Shown here one piece after another: positions 27,546 through 39,111 of a DNA stretch of 39,111 nt. The notes under the pieces were generated by a model, which was not told the DNA's origin, made no database searches, and was given only the letters and a program-made list of their open reading frames with translations. Origin of the DNA: Myxococcales bacterium. GTDB taxonomy: Bacteria; Myxococcota_A; Polyangia; Fen-1088. Every line of letters starts with the position of its first letter. Positions within the stretch are counted from its first letter, which is position 1. A program made the translations under genes and the position numbers. The DNA lies in assembly GCA_003142855.1 (NCBI GenBank), contig PLNW01000114.1:1-39111 (forward strand), written 5' to 3'.

Positions 27546-28292
27546 GTGCAGGTCGTCCTGCTGGCCGCGGGTCTGGGTAGCCGACTGGGCGCGCTGACCA
27601 AGGACATTCCCAAGGCCTTGATCAGCGTGGCGGGCAAGCCGCTCATGTTCCACGCGCTGGAGTTCGCGGCCCGCTTGCGACCGGCGCAGATATTGGTCGT
27701 GGGCGGCTACGGATTTCCCCTGGTCGCGCGTGCCCTCGACCAGGGCCGGACCACCAACCCGGTGCTGGCTGGCCTAGCCATCGAGTTGCTCGAGAACACC
27801 AGCTTTCGCGACGGCAATATCATCTCGCTGCTGACGGCACGGTCGCGTCTGAGCGAGGGCTTCCTTCTGCTCAACGTCGACCACATCTACCGGCCTGCCA
27901 TCGCCACTGTGGTGGCGCCCGAGGTGGCGGAAGTCACCGCCTTCATCGACACCGATCGTAGCCTGGGGGCCGACGACATGAAGGTCGAGCGTCGGCCCGA
28001 TGGCCGCGTCCGCCGCATCGCCAAGACGCTCACCAAGTTCGATTGCGGCTACGTGGGCATGACCCGCGTGCCCACCTCGGCGCTGCCTCGCTACTGGCAG
28101 ACGGCCGATGTCGCCCTGGCCGAGGAAGGACGCGCGATTCACGTCGAACGCATCTTGGCCCGCTTGGCCGAAGGCGACGCGGCCCCCTTGTGTCGCGACA
28201 TCAGCGGTCCCGGCTGGCTCGAGGTCGACACCGCCGAGGAGCGCGTCGCCGCAGAACAGGCCCTGCTGGCAATGCCTTTCAAGAACGCGTAG
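27546..28292 (+). CDS. Sugar/inositol-phosphate nucleotidyltransferase-like protein
   Basis: A 248-residue NTP_transferase-fold enzyme (NTP + sugar or alcohol phosphate to NDP-derivative + PPi). The signature LLAAGLGSRLG with K-x-x-PKAL follows the GTG start at 27546. The second metal motif reads NVDHIY rather than the common DxD. GNIISLL, the DHxY motif and the block around DDMKVERRPDGRVRRIAKTL recall CTP:inositol-1-phosphate cytidylyltransferases and LicC-like choline-phosphate cytidylyltransferases. It is a single domain with no attached CDP-alcohol phosphatidyltransferase part. The start lies seven bases behind the HAD stop codon. It probably activates a headgroup for a phospholipid, solute or glycan; the exact substrate is open. 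Confidence 0.8.
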   Translation: MQVVLLAAGLGSRLGALTKDIPKALISVAGKPLMFHALEFAARLRPAQILVVGGYGFPLVARALDQGRTTNPVLAGLAIELLENTSFRDGNIISLLTARSRLSEGFLLLNVDHIYRPAIATVVAPEVAEVTAFIDTDRSLGADDMKVERRPDGRVRRIAKTLTKFDCGYVGMTRVPTSALPRYWQTADVALAEEGRAIHVERILARLAEGDAAPLCRDISGPGWLEVDTAEERVAAEQALLAMPFKNA

Positions 28293-28347
28293 CGGGTCGA
28301 GCGACCGGCCATGGCCGGGGGCCGTGGGCGAAACGGGTTTCCTCCCC

Positions 28348-28376
28348 TTGCCCGCAAGCCCTGGCCGCCATAACTT
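28348..28376 (+). promoter_or_regulatory. Weak sigma-70-like promoter before secA
   Basis: TTGCCC (28348-28353) and TAACTT (28371-28376) are 17 bases apart and lie 37 bases upstream of the secA start. Each hexamer matches the consensus only partly. It is the best candidate in the 120-base gap, which also contains the 14-base palindrome CCGGCCATGGCCGG (28305-28318). Confidence 0.25.
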
Positions 28377-28412
28377 AGCCCTTCCCGCCAAGCGCGGGGC
28401 GGAAGGACCTCC

Positions 28413-31439
<3,027 letters not shown>

Positions 31440-31490
31440 CTTCCCGCCATGCCAGGCCCGTATTTTCCCAACCCGGTGTAAACTCTCCCC

Positions 31491-32813
31491 ATGATGCCAA
31501 AGGTTGGTGTTCTCGCTTGGTCAGTCGCCGCACTCATTTCCCTGTGGTGGGCGGGCTGCGGATCGGATGCGCCCCTCTGTGCCCAGGTCGGCCAGCAGAT
31601 TCCACTGACCGCTTCGCCGTTGTCGCTCACCCAGGACACAGCGCTGGTGCGTGCGGGTGATGGATTCGTGTTGGCCGGGCTCGACGGGAGCACGGTGCGC
31701 TGGGGCCAGCTCAGCAGCAGCGGCGAGATCAGCGGCGAATCGGCCTTCGATCTGCCCGAGCAGCCTGCAACCACAGCCGGCGGGCAGTCGCTGGGCCCGC
31801 TTTTCGCCGTCACCAGCAAGACCGTGCCCGGCGACCAGCTCGTCCTGGTCATGGCCGTGCTCCAGGCCGGCACCACGGACAACTACGAGATACAAGTCGG
31901 GGTCCACGATCTGGGATCCCCTGTGCCGCCTGTCATGCAAACCCTGGACGTGCAAGCCGCGGCGCCAACCTCGGGTCCCATCCGGCTGGTGGCGGGCAGT
32001 TCGCCCGACGGCACACGGGCTTTGGTTCTGTGGGGCGTGGAAGGCCAGCTTGCGCCGATTCGCTATCAGATGCTTGGCGCCGACGGGGTGCTGGTCGGCA
32101 ACCAGGGGACCATCGACGACGCTCCCGACCCGAACAACATCCCACAGTGGAGTTGCCTCGATACCACGCAGAACAACGCTGCGAATCTGGCCATTACCCT
32201 GGTCGAGGCCCCCGGGGCCCCCGGCCAGAACCATCCGGGGCAGTACGCTTGGCGCCATTTCAAGATCAACGATGAGGGCTCCATCACCGGGATTGATGAG
32301 ATTGACCTGGACGCCCTCAATGTGAGCGATTGTCGCATCCTTTCGACGGCCACTTCCGACGGCTATGGCTATCTCGTGGCCTGGCAGGACAATACGGCCA
32401 CAGGAGGCACATCGTTTGCCGTTCTCACCGCGCCTCCCCCCGACTCCGGTCCCGACACCCCCGGCAACGTGATCACCAACCCGCTGCTGGCATCCGCGCT
32501 CTATGGCGGCTATTCGAACATGCCCAAGCTGGCTTGGATCGCCCCTGCCGGGTACGAGTTCACCCTCGGGCTGGCACGTTCGCAAGGTCCTGAGGTCGTG
32601 CGATTCGACGATGTCGCCGATCCCAGGGGAAGGGCGCTCTACCTTCCCAGCGTGTTTGGAAACACGGGTCCCGTGTCCGCCTGGGTAGGCAGTGACGCCG
32701 TCTATGTCACCTATCTGGACATCGCGGGATCGTCCAGGCAGGCGGATGCTGCGGTCCCCGCGGGAAGTCAGCGCCTCCTGGTCACCGTGTTGAGCCCCGT
32801 CGACCTACCCTAG
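31491..32813 (+). CDS. Lipoprotein, beta-rich, function unknown
   Basis: A 440-residue predicted lipoprotein (hydrophobic segment then WAGC, Cys23). The mature part is acidic, Gly/Thr/Val-rich and looks beta-stranded. Repeated blocks such as GDGFVLAGLDGST, PDGTRALVLWGVEG and SDGYGYLVAWQDN resemble degenerate propeller-type blades seen in many myxobacterial surface lipoproteins. No catalytic motif. The ATG at 31491 starts 51 bases after secA, with TAAACT at the usual -10 distance from a possible short leader. The role is unknown; a cell-surface or outer-membrane location is likely. Confidence 0.85.
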   Translation: MMPKVGVLAWSVAALISLWWAGCGSDAPLCAQVGQQIPLTASPLSLTQDTALVRAGDGFVLAGLDGSTVRWGQLSSSGEISGESAFDLPEQPATTAGGQSLGPLFAVTSKTVPGDQLVLVMAVLQAGTTDNYEIQVGVHDLGSPVPPVMQTLDVQAAAPTSGPIRLVAGSSPDGTRALVLWGVEGQLAPIRYQMLGADGVLVGNQGTIDDAPDPNNIPQWSCLDTTQNNAANLAITLVEAPGAPGQNHPGQYAWRHFKINDEGSITGIDEIDLDALNVSDCRILSTATSDGYGYLVAWQDNTATGGTSFAVLTAPPPDSGPDTPGNVITNPLLASALYGGYSNMPKLAWIAPAGYEFTLGLARSQGPEVVRFDDVADPRGRALYLPSVFGNTGPVSAWVGSDAVYVTYLDIAGSSRQADAAVPAGSQRLLVTVLSPVDLP

Positions 32814-32896
32814 AGAAGGAATTCCAGTGCGGTGCTTCACGAGCCGCTTCGCGGAAAAGTTCACGAGACGAGCGGACATGCGCCTGCCAGGAAATA

Positions 32897-32911
32897 ATCC
32901 CAGGCTGGGAT
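32897..32911. promoter_or_regulatory. Perfect inverted repeat upstream of the ECF sigma gene
   Basis: ATCCCAG-G-CTGGGAT is a perfect 7-base inverted repeat with a one-base centre, ending 25 bases before the sigma factor ATG. This position suits an operator in the promoter or leader of the sigma/anti-sigma operon. No protein can be named for it. Confidence 0.4.
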
Positions 32912-32935
32912 CTGTTGGGAGATCGTAGACAGACC

Positions 32936-33598
32936 ATGCTGTTTCGCGCTGCTCCATCCAAGGCCGACTTCGAACGCGAGGTGATGCCGCATCTGCGCCT
33001 TCTCTATGGCGTGGCCCTGCGCATGACCAGGGCCGATAGTGACGCCGAGGATTTGGTACAGGAAACCGTTCTGCGCGCCTACCGTTTCTGGGACAGCTTC
33101 GAGGCTGGCACCAACTGCAAGGCGTGGCTTCTGCGCATCCTCACCAATTCTTTTCGCAATCGCTACCGGGCGTGGGAGCGCGAACAGGAAATCATGGGCG
33201 CGGCGGAATCTTGTGACGCGCACCTCGGTCAGTTTCAGGGTCAGAATCCGCGCGACGCCGAAAGTGCGCTCTTCGGCCGCATGCTCTCTCGCGACGTGGA
33301 GCAGGCTCTGGCGGACCTGCCTGCCGAGTTCCGTTTGCCGGTGATCTTGGCTGACCTGGAAGACCTATCCTACAAGGAAATTGCCGATGTCATGGAGTGT
33401 CCGGCGGGCACGGTCATGAGCCGACTCTATCGCGGGCGGAAGCTGCTGCAGAAACGGCTTCATGATTACGCGGTCGAGTCGGGAATCATCCGCGCCCAGC
33501 AAGGTCCCAGTCCCAGCCAAGCGGAAATGGCCGAGAGGACCGAAGCCCATGTGGTCGATCTGGACGGGTTTCGCAAGACCAGACAGGAGGGTGGGTGA
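32936..33598 (+). CDS. ECF sigma factor
   Basis: A 220-residue group 4 (ECF) sigma-70 factor. Region 2 contains DAEDLVQETVLRAYRFWDSF and WLLRILTNSFRNRYR. Region 4 contains LSYKEIADVMECPAGTVMSR followed by LYRGRKLLQKRL. A tail of about 35 residues follows region 4. The WLLRILTN and RLYRGRKLL blocks are typical of SigR/RpoE-type factors paired with zinc anti-sigma proteins. The ATG at 32936 is used; a TTG at 32915 is possible. It overlaps the anti-sigma gene by one base, so the two products are co-translated. It would direct polymerase to a stress regulon, probably including its own promoter. Confidence 0.92.
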   Translation: MLFRAAPSKADFEREVMPHLRLLYGVALRMTRADSDAEDLVQETVLRAYRFWDSFEAGTNCKAWLLRILTNSFRNRYRAWEREQEIMGAAESCDAHLGQFQGQNPRDAESALFGRMLSRDVEQALADLPAEFRLPVILADLEDLSYKEIADVMECPAGTVMSRLYRGRKLLQKRLHDYAVESGIIRAQQGPSPSQAEMAERTEAHVVDLDGFRKTRQEGG

Positions 33599-34377
33599 TG
33601 GTGATGAACTGCTCGGAAGCGGACGCCATCATGTACGCCTTTGTCGACGGCGAGCTGTCTGGGTCGGATCGGACGGCCTACGAGGCCCACCTGGTGAGCT
33701 GTGACACCTGCGCACACGCCACGCGCTTGCAGTCGCGTTTCAAGGCGGCCCTGCGCGGGCATCTGCCGCGGCCAGAAGTTCCGGAGGGGTTGCGCCAGCG
33801 CCTCCACGGTGCACTCGAGGCCGAGCCCACGGCGCGACGTCAGTGGCCCTGGCAGGCCTACCCGCGCATCTTCACCTTGGCCATCGCAGCGTCGGCAGCG
33901 GTCGTCTTGTTGGTGGCAAGCCCGCGGCGCAGCCCCTCGTCCCCCGTGCTAGAGCAGGCCCTGTCCACCTTCCATCACGACGTGCCGCTCGACGTGCTGT
34001 CACAGAGTTGCGCCGCGGTCACCGACTGGTTTCGCGGCAAGCTCGACTTCACCATGCCGCCGGCGGCAGGCGCCGATCAGGCGCGCTGTCAGGGCGGCCG
34101 GCTGGTGAATGTGCGCGAGCGCTTTGGTGCCTATGTTGTCTATCAGGTTCCGGCCGGCCACCGTCTGGGGCTGATGGTGTTTCCAGCCGACGATGACCTC
34201 GCCTTTGGCCCGCGCCGCCGGACCCTGGGTGGGCGAGAGGTGTACGTGGGCAGCAGCCGCGGAGTATCGACGGCCGCGTACCATGGACCGGACGGGCTGA
34301 ACTACGTGTTCACGGCGGATCTCGACGAGGATGCGCTGGCCCGCTGGGTCGAGACGGTGTACTTGCAACGGCACTAG
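33598..34377 (+). CDS. Membrane zinc-finger anti-sigma factor
   Basis: A 259-residue protein. The N-terminal ZAS domain (about 1-65) has the zinc motif H-LVS-C-DT-C, which in relatives binds the sigma factor and can sense thiol or envelope stress. One membrane helix (about 95-115, IFTLAIAASAAVVLLVA) is followed by an extracytoplasmic domain of about 145 residues with two further cysteines (SQSC, ARCQGG). The ATG at 33598 overlaps the sigma stop codon by one base and follows AGGAGG by seven. It presumably holds the ECF factor at the membrane until a signal releases it. The outer domain is not one I recognise. Confidence 0.9.
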   Translation: MVMNCSEADAIMYAFVDGELSGSDRTAYEAHLVSCDTCAHATRLQSRFKAALRGHLPRPEVPEGLRQRLHGALEAEPTARRQWPWQAYPRIFTLAIAASAAVVLLVASPRRSPSSPVLEQALSTFHHDVPLDVLSQSCAAVTDWFRGKLDFTMPPAAGADQARCQGGRLVNVRERFGAYVVYQVPAGHRLGLMVFPADDDLAFGPRRRTLGGREVYVGSSRGVSTAAYHGPDGLNYVFTADLDEDALARWVETVYLQRH

Positions 34378-34379
34378 CT

Positions 34380-34402
34380 CGGCGCGTTGAGTGGCAGCGC
34401 CG
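34380..34402 (+). terminator. Hairpin after the anti-sigma gene
   Basis: CGGCGC (34380-34385) pairs with GCGCCG (34397-34402) around an 11-base loop, directly after the stop codon. No T-run follows. It is a weak candidate terminator of the sigma/anti-sigma operon. Confidence 0.3.
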
Positions 34403-34474
34403 TGGTCCCACGACGAGCGGAGATATGGTCTGGTTTGGTACTGCGGGCCTATCCGTAGTAACGTGATCCTCCTC

Positions 34475-36892
34475 ATGGCGACGAGAACGCTTATGTGCGT
34501 GGAGCATGACCAGGCCGCCCTGCAAGTGCTGTCGGCAACCCTGGTGCCCTACGGCTTCGAGATCACGAACATATCCAACGACGACGAGGCGGTGGATTGG
34601 GCGCGCAAGAACCTTCCTGCGCTCATCATCGTCTCGGTCGAGCCAAAAAAAGTGGGCTATGCCATCTGCAACAAGCTCAAGCGCAGCGCGGATCTGAAGG
34701 GCATTCCACTCATCCTGACCTCGGCCGACGAGGCGCCCGCCAAGTTCGAGCAGCACAAGACGTTCAAGCTGCATGCCGATGAGTACATCTTCAAGCCGTT
34801 CGATGTTGAAGAGCTTCGTCGCAAGGTGGATCAGCTAGTCGGGTTGGGTGCGGCGGCCTCTGCCCCGGTTGACGAGATATTCCTGAGCTCCGATTTGCTG
34901 TCCTCGGAAATTGCCATCGAGGCGGATGACATCGTCGACGAATCTAGCATTCCCACCCCGCCGCCGGCCCCGCCTCCAGCCGCTGCGCCCGTCCGTGGAG
35001 CCGTCCTGGAGATGGAGGCAGAGGCAAGCGACTCGTCCGCGATTGGACGCAGTTTGGACGCGATCTTCGACAAAGAAACTCAGGCGGCTTTTGACGCACT
35101 CGAAATCCACGAGCAGCCAACGGTAAGCGGGCCCGCGCCTGGTAACCTCGATTCTCCTGACGAGACTACCGAACCCTGGGAGCACGCGGCCACGTCGGTG
35201 GCGCCGTCAAGTCTGGTAGCCGAGCTGTTGTCGCCGGCCCCCGAGGCCAATGCGTCTAGCGACGCAGGGATGATGGGCGTGATGACGGGATTGGCGCATC
35301 CTGTGGGCCCGAGCCAGGACGCGCTGCAATCGGTTGTGCCCGAGGCGCAGATCGAAATCCCGCCCGGCGTGCTGCGCGAGTCCGCCGACGAGGCGGGTCC
35401 CCCACCGTCGCCAGATGCGGTGAACGCGACATCGGTGGAAACCCTTGCCACAGCCGATGCCCCCGAGGGGGTGCTGGCCGAACTGCAGGAGCGCATTCAC
35501 GAGCTGGAGAATGACAAGCGCCTCCTGCAGAGTGAACTGGAGGAGATGAACGGCCGGCTGCAGGCGCAGCCTTTCCACAAAGAAAGGGACCTGCTCGGTC
35601 TGCGCGAGACCATCAACCGCAAAGAGAAGGATATGCTGGACCTGCGGGACGCGGTCGACGCCAAGGAGCGCCAGATGCTCGACCACAAGGACCGCATCCG
35701 CGAGCACGAGCGTGCGCGTCGCGATCTCGAGGAGAAGATGCTCGCCATGGAGAAGAGCCTGGTCTACGCCAGCGAGCGCGTGACCGCTCTGGGGCAGGAC
35801 AAGGATCGAGCCGTCGAGCGCGAGCGCGCGCTCAAGGTGCGACTCGACGACAGCCACATCGAGCTCGCCAAAACACAGGACGAAATCGAATCCTTGCGCA
35901 AGCGGCTGGCGACCGCCGAGGATCGGTCGCGCGCCGAGATCGACAAGATCCGGCAGGATCTGGAGAACCACGTCGCAGACATGGAGCAGGTCCATCGGGC
36001 TGAGCTCGCGCAGCTCGGCAACGAGCGGCAAGCCGCCGAGGCAGCCCGCGAGGAGCAGATACGGACAGAGAAGGCGCGCATGGAGATGGACCATGCCACG
36101 GAGCTGGAGGCTCAGCAGCGCCGCGCGGCGGACGAGGGCGCGGCCATGGAAGACCGCCACGACGTCGAGTTGACCCGGATGCGGCGCGAACAGGAAAAGG
36201 CTGTCGCCGCGCTCAAGGAAGAGTCGTCAGCCCAGCTTGCGGCCGAGCGCCAGGCCCATGAAGCGGCTTTGGAGGCCAAGGAGCGCGACCACAAGAACGA
36301 AATCCAGGCCCTGCGCCGCCGCTCTGAAGACGAGTTGGCTGCCAGTGAAGCAAAGCGCCAGCGCGATATAGAAGAAGCGGCCGCGCGCCAGGCGGCCGAG
36401 CTGACGGCGGCTGACGAACGGCGCCGCGGCGAACTGCAGGCGCGCGATGAGGAGCACCACAACGCGGTGGCCGAGATGGATCGCCGGCACCTCGACGAGA
36501 AGACCGAGATGGCTGAGCGCCACCGTTCGGAATTGGATCAGACTTCGGCGCGGGCGGCGCGGGCCGAGGGCGAGCTGGCGGCGCGTAGCCAGGAACTGGG
36601 CGAGCTCAGCCGGCGCGTGCTGCGCATCGAGGGTGAACTGGACACCGCACGCGCTGACCTGCGCGACCGCGAGGTCAAGGTGGCCCAAGCGCGTGATCGC
36701 ACCGCCGAACTGGAGACCAAGCTGGCTGATTTCGAAGACCAGATCCTGCGCGCCTACCAGAAGCTGCGCAACGACGACAAGATCGTGGACAAGGCCAAGC
36801 GAGCCCTGGCTGTGGCCCTGACCCTGCTTGACGATCGGGGCGTGGCTGCGCCTGCGGTGGCAGCCCCGGCACGCCCTTCGGAAGAGGGATAG
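34475..36892 (+). CDS. FrzS-like pseudo-receiver/coiled-coil protein
   Basis: An 805-residue protein with an N-terminal receiver-like domain (about 3-125), an acidic Pro/Ala-rich linker (about 130-340) and a very long coiled coil (about 345-785). The receiver retains the conserved Lys (K108 in FKPFD) and T82-S83, but the phosphoacceptor position is Ser (S54 in IIVSVEP), so it cannot be phosphorylated in the usual way. The blocks GYAICNKLKR, LKGIPLI and KLHADEYIFKPFD match the atypical receiver of Myxococcus FrzS, a polarity and social-motility protein that also has a long coiled coil. The ATG at 34475 lacks a clear ribosome binding site. A cytoskeletal or polar scaffold role is inferred from this architecture. 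Confidence 0.85.
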   Translation: MATRTLMCVEHDQAALQVLSATLVPYGFEITNISNDDEAVDWARKNLPALIIVSVEPKKVGYAICNKLKRSADLKGIPLILTSADEAPAKFEQHKTFKLHADEYIFKPFDVEELRRKVDQLVGLGAAASAPVDEIFLSSDLLSSEIAIEADDIVDESSIPTPPPAPPPAAAPVRGAVLEMEAEASDSSAIGRSLDAIFDKETQAAFDALEIHEQPTVSGPAPGNLDSPDETTEPWEHAATSVAPSSLVAELLSPAPEANASSDAGMMGVMTGLAHPVGPSQDALQSVVPEAQIEIPPGVLRESADEAGPPPSPDAVNATSVETLATADAPEGVLAELQERIHELENDKRLLQSELEEMNGRLQAQPFHKERDLLGLRETINRKEKDMLDLRDAVDAKERQMLDHKDRIREHERARRDLEEKMLAMEKSLVYASERVTALGQDKDRAVERERALKVRLDDSHIELAKTQDEIESLRKRLATAEDRSRAEIDKIRQDLENHVADMEQVHRAELAQLGNERQAAEAAREEQIRTEKARMEMDHATELEAQQRRAADEGAAMEDRHDVELTRMRREQEKAVAALKEESSAQLAAERQAHEAALEAKERDHKNEIQALRRRSEDELAASEAKRQRDIEEAAARQAAELTAADERRRGELQARDEEHHNAVAEMDRRHLDEKTEMAERHRSELDQTSARAARAEGELAARSQELGELSRRVLRIEGELDTARADLRDREVKVAQARDRTAELETKLADFEDQILRAYQKLRNDDKIVDKAKRALAVALTLLDDRGVAAPAVAAPARPSEEG

Positions 36893-36942
36893 TGAGGCCG
36901 TAGCGTCGTTGAGTGGGTTCAGCTCGATAGCCACGTACTGCC

Positions 36943-36975
36943 GAGAACACAGAGGTGAGAGGGGAGAACACAGAG
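36943..36975 (+). repeat. 33-base GA-rich repeat, copy 1
   Basis: The unit runs from GAGAACACAGAGGTGAG to GGGGAGAACACAGAG. It differs at four of 33 positions from the direct copy at 37036 and at four from the inverted copy at 37278. It lies in the 485-base gap before hflX, which contains no gene I can support. Confidence 0.8.
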
Positions 36976-37035
36976 CAGCCGTGTGGCCGCAACCAAAGGG
37001 CGTGAGATGATTCATCTCGTGAGCCACCCGCCGCC

Positions 37036-37068
37036 GAGAACGCAGAGGGGAGAGGGGAGCCCACAGAG
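37036..37068 (+). repeat. 33-base GA-rich repeat, copy 2
   Basis: A direct copy of the 36943 unit, GAGAACGCAGAGGGGAG to CCCACAGAG, with four mismatches. Confidence 0.8.
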
Positions 37069-37198
37069 TCGGAGAAAACGTAGTGATCTTGCGGCGTTCC
37101 AGAAGAGTCTTCGCGTCCTGCGAAGAAACCGCATCTTAGTAGTACAGAGGCGTGTGTGTGGACCGACTGGACCGCGAGTCGGTCTTCGGCGCTGCGGG

Positions 37199-37274
37199 CT
37201 GTGTTCTCAGCCGGATCCCATGCGTAATGTGACCGGCAACCCTCGCGGATTGAAGCCCAGCGAGTTGGAACGTC
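37199..37274 (+). repeat. Partial duplicate of the hflX 5' end, copy A
   Basis: This begins with CTGTGTTCTC (an inverted partial copy of the 33-base unit) and CAGCCGGATCCC. From the ATG at 37220 it then encodes MRNVTGNPRGLKPSELER, nearly the first 18 residues of HflX ([18 protein letters not shown]). The reading frame then runs into repeat sequence and has no GTPase part. It is an extra, probably non-functional, copy of the gene start. Confidence 0.75.
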
Positions 37275-37277
37275 TCC

Positions 37278-37310
37278 CTCTGTGCACTCCCCTCTCCTCT
37301 CTGTGTTCTC
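37278..37310 (-). repeat. 33-base GA-rich repeat, inverted copy
   Basis: On the minus strand this reads GAGAACACAGAGAGGAG to GGGGAGTGCACAGAG, matching copy 1 at 29 of 33 bases. With copies 1 and 2 it makes a long inverted-repeat arrangement enclosing about 200-300 bases. Confidence 0.8.
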
Positions 37311-37360
37311 AACCGGATCCCATCCGTGATGTGAACGGCAACTCTAGGGGTATGAACGCC
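37301..37360 (+). repeat. Partial duplicate of the hflX 5' end, copy B
   Basis: CTGTGTTCTCAACCGGATCCC repeats copy A exactly 102 bases later. It is followed by ATCCGTGATGTGAACGGCAA, encoding IRDVNGN-RG in place of MREVTGN-SG. The ATG is lost (ATC) and similarity fades near 37350. The true hflX ATG lies 56 bases further on. Confidence 0.7.
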
Positions 37361-37377
37361 AGGAGGCCGAAAGCCGC

Positions 37378-39042
<1,665 letters not shown>

Positions 39043-39111
39043 GCTGCATCGCGATCAGAAAACCTGTCAGACTCCTTCCCGCCCCGGTGCATAGTCGGAA
39101 CAGTGCGACCA

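Noticed and set aside
28305..28318. CCGGCCATGGCCGG palindrome before secA
   Set aside because: A short GC palindrome without a loop or partner site; expected by chance in this base composition.

Overview
The window is high-GC, gene-dense DNA that most resembles a member of the Myxococcota (Polyangia-like). The grounds are a FrzS-like pseudo-receiver/coiled-coil protein, a zinc-ribbon Ser/Thr protein kinase, many histidine kinases and enhancer-binding proteins, and lineage-specific lipoproteins. This placement is inference; no rRNA or tRNA gene is visible.

Layout. (1) 77-5375: a XylR/DmpR-type sigma-54 activator on the minus strand faces an M20 hydrolase, an acetate-kinase-family enzyme and a second, catalytically eroded acetate-kinase homologue. 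The intergenic region carries a near-consensus -24/-12 promoter preceded by palindromes. (2) 5492-18871: a signalling island. An NtrC-type regulator and a receiver/HD-GYP protein read leftward. Six overlapping or tightly spaced kinase and receiver genes read rightward: HK, RR, REC-HK, RR, REC-HK-REC, REC-HK. (3) 18872-23404: a decaying zone with one small orphan gene, a transposase tail, a broken M16 peptidase, an NPCBM-domain remnant, an intact YfcH-type epimerase and the C-terminal part of a pyrimidine-dimer glycosylase. (4) 23405-31439: a lipoprotein, a large Ser/Thr kinase, a HAD phosphatase, a sugar/inositol-phosphate nucleotidyltransferase-like protein and secA. (5) 31491-39042: a lipoprotein, an ECF sigma/anti-sigma pair, the FrzS-like protein, a repeat-rich gap and hflX.

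How the parts may work together. The first locus looks like a self-contained effector-induced catabolic unit: a phenol-type sensor domain with all four predicted zinc ligands, its own sigma-54 promoter, and a hydrolase plus a kinase pair. No phosphotransacetylase or aromatic-degradation gene is nearby, so the substrate is unknown. The signalling island is a duplicated phytochrome-kinase-like/single-domain-receiver module extended by hybrid kinases. Its only visible outputs are cyclic-di-GMP hydrolysis (HD-GYP) and sigma-54 transcription. Most promising for new biology are the M20/AckA/pseudo-AckA operon and the repeat cluster that carries partial copies of the hflX 5' end.
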